A stretch of 64,000 bases of DNA from Xenopus tropicalis (taxonomy: Eukaryota > Chordata > Amphibia > Anura > Pipidae): positions 18,054,712-18,118,711 of the forward strand of contig NC_030679.2 in the NCBI RefSeq assembly GCF_000004195.4, given 5' to 3'. Position 1 is the stretch's first letter, and every line of letters begins with the position of its first letter. The notes under the pieces were generated by a model. The model had not been told where the DNA came from, searched no databases, and saw only the letters and a list, made by a program, of their open reading frames with translations. The position numbers and the translations under genes were made by a program. Shown in pieces: positions 51,601 to 61,014 of the stretch.

Positions 51601-53541
51601 ATGCCTGGTAGTTTGGCATTCATTTTACAATCTAATTAGGGGAAACCATACTGAGCAACTGGTCATTGCATCATGTGTCTGGACCTCAGCCAAATTCACA
51701 TCAGACGTTACAATTGCTTATTTATGTACACAGTGCCAACGGGTTATACTGCACTTTAAAAGAGAACTTAAACCTAACTAAAGAGGTAGGCTAGAAATGT
51801 TGTACATTATTATTTTGGGCTTCTGTACCAGCCCGAGGCAACCACAGTCCTTTAGCAGGATCTGTGCCCCCAAAGATGCCCCAGTAGTTCCCATTCTGAT
51901 TCACTGCACATGCTCTGTGATGCTGTCACTTACTGAGCATAGGGACCAACGCACAATATACTGTATATACAAATTATAAATGTCTAAAGGCTGATTAGTA
52001 ATTAATTCAGATAATTACTAAATGGAAGCTCAGAAACCAGTGTAATTAGCATCAGAATTTAATAATCAGCCCTGTAGCATCATCTTATATAACAGGCGAA
52101 TCTTGTTTTCTGCTTGATAATTTGCAAGAGCGCACTGAGCATGTGAGTGTCACTGACACTTTCCAAGATAGTGACCCCCTGTGACAAGTTTGAAGTCCTG
52201 GATCATTGCTTCTATTGAGGTGCTGAAACTTTAGACCGAAGTTGAGTGTATAAACTCAACCTTTAAAGAAGAAAGAAAGGTAAAAACTAAGTAAACTTCA
52301 TCAGAAAGGTCTTTTTAAATACAGCCATAAGCACTCACAGAAACGCTGCACTGAGTTTTCTGTCAAAGGATTTGTTGTGTCTGTTTTCCTCTGCCACAGA
52401 CACACAACTCTCTTCTTTCTCCCCTCTCCTGCTCCCCCTCCCTCAAAAATGCTAAGAACTCACTCCCACCCCTTAGGAATGTGGATCTGAGCCAATCAGC
52501 AGGAAGCTGACTCATAGGGGCACATTTACATTTACGCTCGAGCGTTCATGCGAACGATCCGAGTGTATTTTCGCTGATTTTTTCGGGCGTCCGCACGACT
52601 TTTTCATACGCCGCACGACTTTTTCGGACGTTTGCACGAAAAAATCGGAAAGGTTTTACCGCTGTTTACAATTGTTCAGTAGGAAAATTTCGTGACTTTC
52701 AGATCGCCAATACGATATTATCGTGACTAATATGATTTTTTTGTAAGCATTTTCGTGATATTTGCGATCTTCCGAAATTTTCGTTTCCAATACGATTTTT
52801 TCCCATTCGTGATTCGGATTCGTGGATTAGTAAATGTGTCCCATAGTCTAACTAATTGAGCATGTTCACTTGGTCTCGGTGAAGGAGTGAGGCATTATGG
52901 GAACTTTCTTTACACAGCTCAGCGGTTTTTCTTCCTGTCTGGCTTCTGATAATCTGAACGGGAGAAATATGGGGAGACTTAAGGGCACTATTGAGACAAC
53001 TAAAGGTATGCCTGCAGCTTGAGATTAACTCTTTATTAGCCTTTCCTTCTCCTTTAAAATAATAGTATAGCAAGCAAGCAGGTGTCTTATACTATATTAG
53101 GATTTAAAGGGTTACAGCACAAAGAAGATTGAAATCAAAAGTTTAGAGTCTAGAGGGAGCGGGGACACTTGATGCAAGGTTGTTGAAAAGAATTGGTTAT
53201 ATGTTTGTATGATATGTTGACTTGTGATAATTCAGGGTTCATTAAACAGACTTTCTTCAACAGGTGGGTATTTAGGTAGGGTTTGAAGGGTTGGAATGAA
53301 GAGGAGAGTAATATATTGTTGTAGGGAATTCCAGACATTGGTAGAGGCTCAAGAAAATGTTTAGAGTTAGAATGGGATAAAGAAGAAGACAGGTGAATGT
53401 CAAAAGAAGTTTGAAGAAATGTATTTTGACACAGAGCTGAGATTTATGGGGGGTTCATTGTTAAAACAGAGCAGAAGGCACTGGCCCCCTAAATGACCAC
53501 AATAATGGATAGATGATAGATAGATAGATAGATAGATAGAT

Positions 53542-53588
<47 letters not shown>

Positions 53589-56500
53589 GAATGGAGAGAT
53601 AGATACCTAGACAGACAGACAGATAGATACATGAAAGATAGATAGATAGTTAGATAGATAGACCAGTGTGAAACCTGGTCATTTGTAATAACCACCTACT
53701 AGTTTCTTATAAGGCCAGGGGTCCATGTATAGCATATAGCACCCTATAAGTTACTGGGGGGGGGGGGGTCAAAATGTCATTAATGGTAACTTTAAGCGCT
53801 GCTTTTCCTGTTTTTAAACAGGAAATTCAACTCATCTAGTGCAGGGAGCACAATATTGCTCTTTGCACTAGCAATGCAGCCCCCTAGACCCCCTCCAGCA
53901 CTTGATAAGCGAGAGGGGCGGCATAATAGATGATAGATAGATAGATAGATAGATAGATGAGATAGATAAATAGATAGATAGATAGATTAGATAGATATGA
54001 ATGTTATAATAAGCATGATCATTTCTAAGTAAAACACTGTTGATAATAATTGCTTTTAGTACAGAGTAGTATGGAGCGTTGATAATGAATTAAACCCATT
54101 AGTGAAACATGAACAGATTCTTCGATCAAAGAGCAAGCCATGCTGCAATGCAATGTAGGAGCAAGGGGAGAGAATTGATAAGAATGATTGCATTAAGATG
54201 GTAAATACTGATAATTAGACTTAAACCTGATAAGGCAGGAAATAGGTAGCTCTGTATAAGTACAATCAACTCTCATTATCATCAAAGAAAGGGGGGAATT
54301 ACTTCCACAGTAATAGGACTGTTGGTTTGATACAGAATATAAAGCCCACGTTCAGCATGTTTCTGTGAAACTATAAATAGCACATTGTGAACATCTGAAA
54401 ACAAATTAACTGAATTGTGAACTACACATTACAACAGCACATTACAACAGCAACAATAAAAATGTTAAAAGGGAAGTTCACCTTTAAATAAACCTTTAAA
54501 TGAGCAATGTTGTTTTTTCATTTATTTTGCATGCTTTTTAAATAATTAGCATCCCTTGGCTGGCTATTTCCAGGCTGACACCAAAGATATTATTTAGTTG
54601 CTGGGGTCACCCAACTGACAATCAAAAATACATGGAATCTAAGGAGGGCATTGTTATCTTAATTGTTTTTTCAGGCATTCGGTTCTGGCAAAAAGAGAGC
54701 AGTTAAAATTCCAAGTCTGACTTTTGCATTACAAAATATCTAAAATATTAAATATTACATAGATTAATGTTTAGATTAATGTATTTATTTAAACTTTTAA
54801 CATAATTAAAAAAAGGTAAATTTAAAGCTATTTTTTAAAATATTTAAGAAAATGTAATATATATTAACCCATTACAATGTCCTTATATCTACATAATAAA
54901 TCAAATATATATATATATATAAGGGGAAGATTAGCTTTTTGTAAAGGTAGGCAAGTGGGTTTCTTATGCTGAAAAGAGAAATCACATGGACAGGGTACTT
55001 TTCTTTACACAGAATCAGAATCTCTCCTACATGAGAATGTAATGCTCCTGACAACACCAGGGCCTCTCCCAGACTCTGGACCATGAGAAGGTTAACGCCC
55101 TATTACTCACAGTTCACCAGAGACCAACGTCTCTCTGTTAGCCAGCTCATACAGCCTAATTCCAAGTCAGCTACGCTGACAGCACTTTTTCAGAACTCTG
55201 CCTTTCTCAAGTTGCCCTGGCAGTCTCTCACTCTCAGGCTCCACAGGCTTCCCTTGGTTCTCTCTCTCTGTCAATATCAGGCTTCACAGCCTTCCTTTGG
55301 TTCTCTCTCTCTCTCACTCTCAGGCTCCACAGATTTCCCTTGGTTCTTTCTCTGTCAATATCAGATTCCACAGCCTTCCCTTGGTTCTCTCTCTCTATCA
55401 ATATCAGGCTCCACAGGCTTCCCTTGGTTCTCTCTCTCCAATATCAGGCTCCACAGGCTTCCCTTGGTTCTCTCTCTCTCTCCATATCAGGCTCCACAGG
55501 CTTCTCTTGGTTCTCTCTCTCTCTCTCAATATCAGGCTCCACAGGCTTCCCTTGGTTCTCCCTCTCTCAATATCAGGCCCCACAGACTTCTCTTGGTTCT
55601 CTCAATATCAGGCTCCACAGGCTTCCCTTGGTTCTCTCTCTCTCAATATCAGGCTCCACAGGCTTCCCTTAGTTCTCTCTCTCTCTCTCTCAATATCAGG
55701 CTCCACAGGCTTCCCTTGGTTCTCTCTCTCTCAATATCAGGCTCCACAGGCTTCCCTTGGTTCTCTCTCTCTCAATATCAGGCTCCACAGGCTTCTCTTG
55801 GTTCTCTCTCTCTCTCAATATCAGGCTCCACAGTCTTCCCTTGGTTCTCTCTCTCTCTCTCTCTCTCAAGATCAGGCTCCACAGGCTTCTCTTGGTTCTC
55901 TCTCTCTCTCAATATCAGACTCCACAGGCCCCTTAGTTTTCTCCGTCTCAATCTCAGGCTCCATGGGACTCTTGGTTCTCTCTCTCTGTCAATATCAGGC
56001 TCCACAGGCTTCCGTGGGTTCTCTCTCTCTCAATATAGGCTCCACAGGCTTCTCTTGGTTCTCTCTCAATATCAGGCTCCACAGGCTTCCCTTGGTTCTC
56101 TCTCTCTCTCTCTCTCGCTCTCTCAACATCAGACTCCACAGGCCCCTTAGTTTTCTCTGTCTCAATCTCAGGCTCTATGGGACTCTTGGTTCTCTCTCTC
56201 TCTCAGTATTAGGCTCCACAGGTTTCCCTTGATTCTCTCTCTCTCAATATCAGGCTTCCATTGGTTCTCTCTCTCAATATCAGGCTCCACAGGCTTCCCT
56301 TAGTTCTCTCTCTCTCAATATTAGGCTCCACAGGCTTCTTTTGATTTTCTCTCTCTATCTCTCTATCAGTCTCCACAAGTCCCTTGGTTCTCTCTGTATT
56401 TCTCATCTGTATGAATTTTAGGCTGCACAGGACCCTTAGTTCTCTCTCTCTTTCTCTCTCTCAATATCAGACTCCACAGGCCCCTTAGTTTTCTCTGTCT

Positions 56501-59500
56501 CAATCTCAGGCTCCACAGGCTTCCCTTGATTCTCTCTCTCTCTCTCAATATCAGGCTTCCTTTGGTTCTCTCTCTCTCAATATCAGGCTCCACAGGCTTC
56601 CCTGGGTTCTTTCTCTCTCAGTTTCAGGCTCCACAGGTTTCTTTTGATTTTCTCTCTCTCAATATCAGGTTCCACAGGACCCATTGTTCTCTCTCTCTCT
56701 CTCTTTCAAATCAAATCAGCTTTATTGGCAGGACCAAATACATTTAGCATTGCCAAAGCAGGTAGAGGGTGTAATGGGTGGGGTTAGGGGGTCAGTATAT
56801 GGAAATTGCGGGGGTTTAAGGGGTGGTGTTATGGGGTCAGTATATGGGGACAGGGGAAAGTCCTGTCTCTCGCAGTCAATGACAGTCTGTTATGTATTGT
56901 GCTGCCATTGTTACTGTTACTGCCTCCCAGTAGGATGCAGAGTTTTCTCTCTTCTTCTATAGAGGGGAAGCCTGGGATGTGATGGGAGAGTCTCTGGCAG
57001 TAGGTGTCTCTCAGTGCTGAGTATTTGGGGCAGTGTAGCAGAAAGTGGGTCTCATCCTCTACTGCCTCCTGGTCACATCGCTGGCACAGCCTGCTCTCCC
57101 TGGGCTAAGTGAAAACAATAAAGTCTGAAACAATAAAGTTCCTAAAAATGAACTGACACTAATATATTAGAAGTGCAAAACAGTTATAAAGTGTTAAAAA
57201 GAGTTGTTTTTATTATTTTCACTCAAGGAGGCACCTTTGTGTATACGTCTATAATATTTTACAGTGCACCTTAGAATACCCTCCATATATTTTTATTTAC
57301 GTGCAGGATTGGAATAGCCATAGAGTTGTATCTAAAGAAGCATTCTCCCTAGGCTACAATAGTTCTTTCTATTCTTGAATATTTGGAATGAATGTAGCAC
57401 GCCGAAAGCAGAGATCAGCATCAATATAAATGCCAGAATGTACTGAGAGCTGGTCTGGAATTAGGGCATAGAGATTGCAGCGGACACAAAAATTTTTTGG
57501 CAGTAGAGTAATAGAGAAAGCAGACCCCACATCAAGGCCCCCCTGTTCTCTGTCTCCCCCTGTTAACTCCACTGGTAGGCAGCAGAGGCTGCTGTCTAGG
57601 GTACAACACTGAAAGGAATAGACAGACACTGCTTTCATCAGCAATTGCAATTTTAAATTCTTTCATTAAGCAATCTCACATTTTTGGGTATACATTCTCT
57701 TTAACGTCCTTTTGAACATTTTGCATGTACAAAGCACCATTTTTTTTGTACTTTTTACCTTTGAGCCTATGCTTGCACCCTGACGCGCAACTCTTTGCAG
57801 GGGGGGGGTGTCACATGCACACCCTCTGTAACCCCCCCCCCCCCACGCTTGCACATTTAGTAATACAAGCATTTCACATTTTTAAACTGAGCAGAGTACA
57901 GATTGGTCCGGTCTGGCTGTAACATTGGTAAAAAAAACCCTAGTGTAATATATTATGAGAGACAATACATTTACTGTCACAGCAGAAATAATAGATAGTT
58001 ATTGCTGTATCTGTGACCTCTGCGACTCAATACCATTAAGCAATAAACAGGAAACGAAAATAAAAACTGACAATGACTGCAGAAAGCTGGTGCCTTTTAC
58101 TTTCCTTACCTCACTGCTACTTCCCCTTGACTTTCTATGAATAAGGAAGATCAGCACATTTTCTTCCATTTAGATTTTGTGTTTTGGTCTCTTATGTTGA
58201 TAGATATGTTGAGAAAATGAATGAAAACCAGAAAACTAGAAAGCACTCCAAAGAGATATACAATGCAACCTTAATATTACATATCCTGATTTTCCCTTTC
58301 CCCAAACTTTTGGGGGAAACCAAAAGTTTGTCTCTGTAAATAGTCAATTCCAATTAGTCTGCACCTCACACAGTCATGCACAAATATCGTTAGAGTACTT
58401 GAATAATAAGTTGCTTTACCACATTTGCCTGATTTTACATTTTCCCAGATTTTACACTACTTTTCCTGGTCCCCTGAAAAACATAAAATGGGGGTCCTGC
58501 TGTACATGGGGAGACACGGTCACTATAATCCAGCAATCCTTATTCCACAAATACATTATAAACCCACAAAACCAAACAACATACAGCCCCCATAACCCAG
58601 CATTATACTATTCATTCCATATAATCCAGCAATATACAGTCCCCATTACTCAACAATATATAGCCCTCCTAACCCAGCAATCCATAACCCACATAGCTCA
58701 GCAATATACATCCCCTGAAACCAAGCAATACACAGCCCAGCAATATACAACCCCCCCGTATCCCAACAATATACATTCCACAGTCCATGTAACCCAAAAA
58801 TACACAGTCCACTTCAAACAGCAATACACAGTCCACAATACACAGCCAATATACTTTGTTCCAAAGAGCTCAAATATACAGTCAGCATTACCCAGTGTAG
58901 CACATTTACTTCACATATAGACAGACTTGACAAAGCACACAAACACATGCAATGATTAGTGGTATAGTTGATTACCTGGTTAAAAGTCATAATGGTCCAT
59001 AGACCAGAAGCAGAATGCTTATGGCATATGGTAGCAAATATCACCCAAAAATGCAGACGTTAGGTGTTAATACCTGATACCTTTTGTGCTCCCCAAAGAG
59101 CACTATGGGTAGAGATTGACTTCCCAAATAAAACTACGGGTAGAGATTGGCAGCAGAGAAAAATAAAGAAGCCTTTTTTCTGGAAGTATGGGAGCCCCCC
59201 TTATGCTGAATATTCAGCCTTTCGTAATAGCCCCTGTAGTTCTATATTCTCCTGGGAATAGGCTTCCCAGCTTCTTATACTGAACAGTATAGTTCTCGAG
59301 AGACTGGCAAAGGTCTGTCAAAGTGATCAGTGAAACACATTCTTTTTCCGAGCTTTAATAAATCAGGCCCATAATCTAGTTTCATAATCTACCTTCCTTC
59401 ATGTTGCCATCTGCAACCAGTCAACATTTTTAAGGGATTGTGCACCTGGTATTTTTCAACCTTGAACACCAAATACTTTGGGCTACCAAAAATGCTCAAC

Positions 59501-60808
59501 TTGCAGTCCTAAATTTAGTGTTGTCTTTAGAAAGCATGGAATCATGGACCAAACTCATACTACTGTTGAACCTTAATGCCCAGTTTTTTTAGCTAGGACC
59601 TATGACTTTTTTGTGCTATATACTCTAATCAAGGATTGGATGCTGGGAGGCAATGTTGAGCAAGAGCTGGAAGGCCCAAGAGTGGATCTTGCTTGTTTAC
59701 ACAGCTAAATAAGGAATTGTTTGCTTTGGTTTAAACCCTTCTCCCTATATTAAAACTGGCACCCTTCCATGCATTGTGTATGCATATTATATGAATGTTG
59801 TAATTAAGTTTCCCCAAACAGCCCCCTAACATGACTATAGCCTATGGGAGCCAGGAAACTCCCATAGGCAGCTGCAGTGTCAGATTCAGGGGCTCCATGG
59901 CTGAGCTAAACAAGAGCAACATGTTGCAGAGCACCAGGACAGGCAACAGCAGCCTGCATCTGGATAAGATAAATCATAGCACAGGGTTACAGGGATACGT
60001 CTAAGCACTGGGCAGAAAAGGAGCTTAGGAAGTTATCCATCATGCTAAAATGTCCCAAAATCCATGAAAAGTTTCAGCCGCCAGTATGAAAATTGTGGGG
60101 GAGAAGAAAAAGGATCTGGAATAATTTATGTGATTGACTAAAAACTAATGCTAAGCTTTATTATAGGACTGGTTCTACTTTCATGATTTGGTTACCACTG
60201 CCAGTTTGGATTGGGTTTGAAGCATGATTATGGTAAAGATTAAACTTTCTAGAAGGTTCCACATGCAGTATATGAATGTATGTATGGTGAGACAAAGAAC
60301 AATATTCCTTGCTACTTCTACTTTAGATTAGAGCAGTGATCCCCAACCAGTGGCTTGGGGGCAACATGTTGCTTACCAAACCCTTGGAACTTGCTCTCAG
60401 TGCCCCCAAACCAGTTAGCTATTTTTGAATTCCTGACTTGGTGGCAAGTTTTGGTTGAATAAAAACAAAATTTACTACCTGGAAGCTGACAGTGTGCATA
60501 GAGGCTGCCTAATAGCCTATCTTAGCCCTTATTTGGCATCTCCATGAACTTTTATGATGCTTGTGTTGCTCTCCAACTCTTTTTACATTTGACTGTGGCT
60601 AGTAAGAAAGATTGGGGATCCCTGGATTAGAGTCACCCATATCAGTAACTCATATGTGACTAATTGTAACTATTTGAAATAGGTTTTATTGTTTTCTAAG
60701 GGGCAAGTCAAATGGCAGCTCAAATCATTATCACAGGAAACTACAGACTCTATTCTTAGCCTGCAACCAGGGCAGTATGTAGTAGACAGCCATGAGCAAT
60801 AGATAGAT

Positions 60809-60843
<35 letters not shown>

Positions 60844-60971
60844 GATAGATAGATTAATAGATGATGATGATGATGATGATGGATAATAAAGATAGATATA
60901 TAAATGAAAGATACATAGACAGATAGATAAATAGGTAGAGATTAGAAAGAGAAATAGATAGTTAGATAGAT

Positions 60972-61014
<43 letters not shown>

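Noticed and set aside
53489..53695. Reverse frame of YLSI repeats (also at 50661-51023 and 60670-61059)
   Set aside because: Translations of GATA arrays.
55083..56232. Open frames of 355 and 311 codons, Leu/Ser-rich
   Set aside because: They are translations of the 39-41-bp minisatellite; other frames are open too and no domain or splice context supports a gene.
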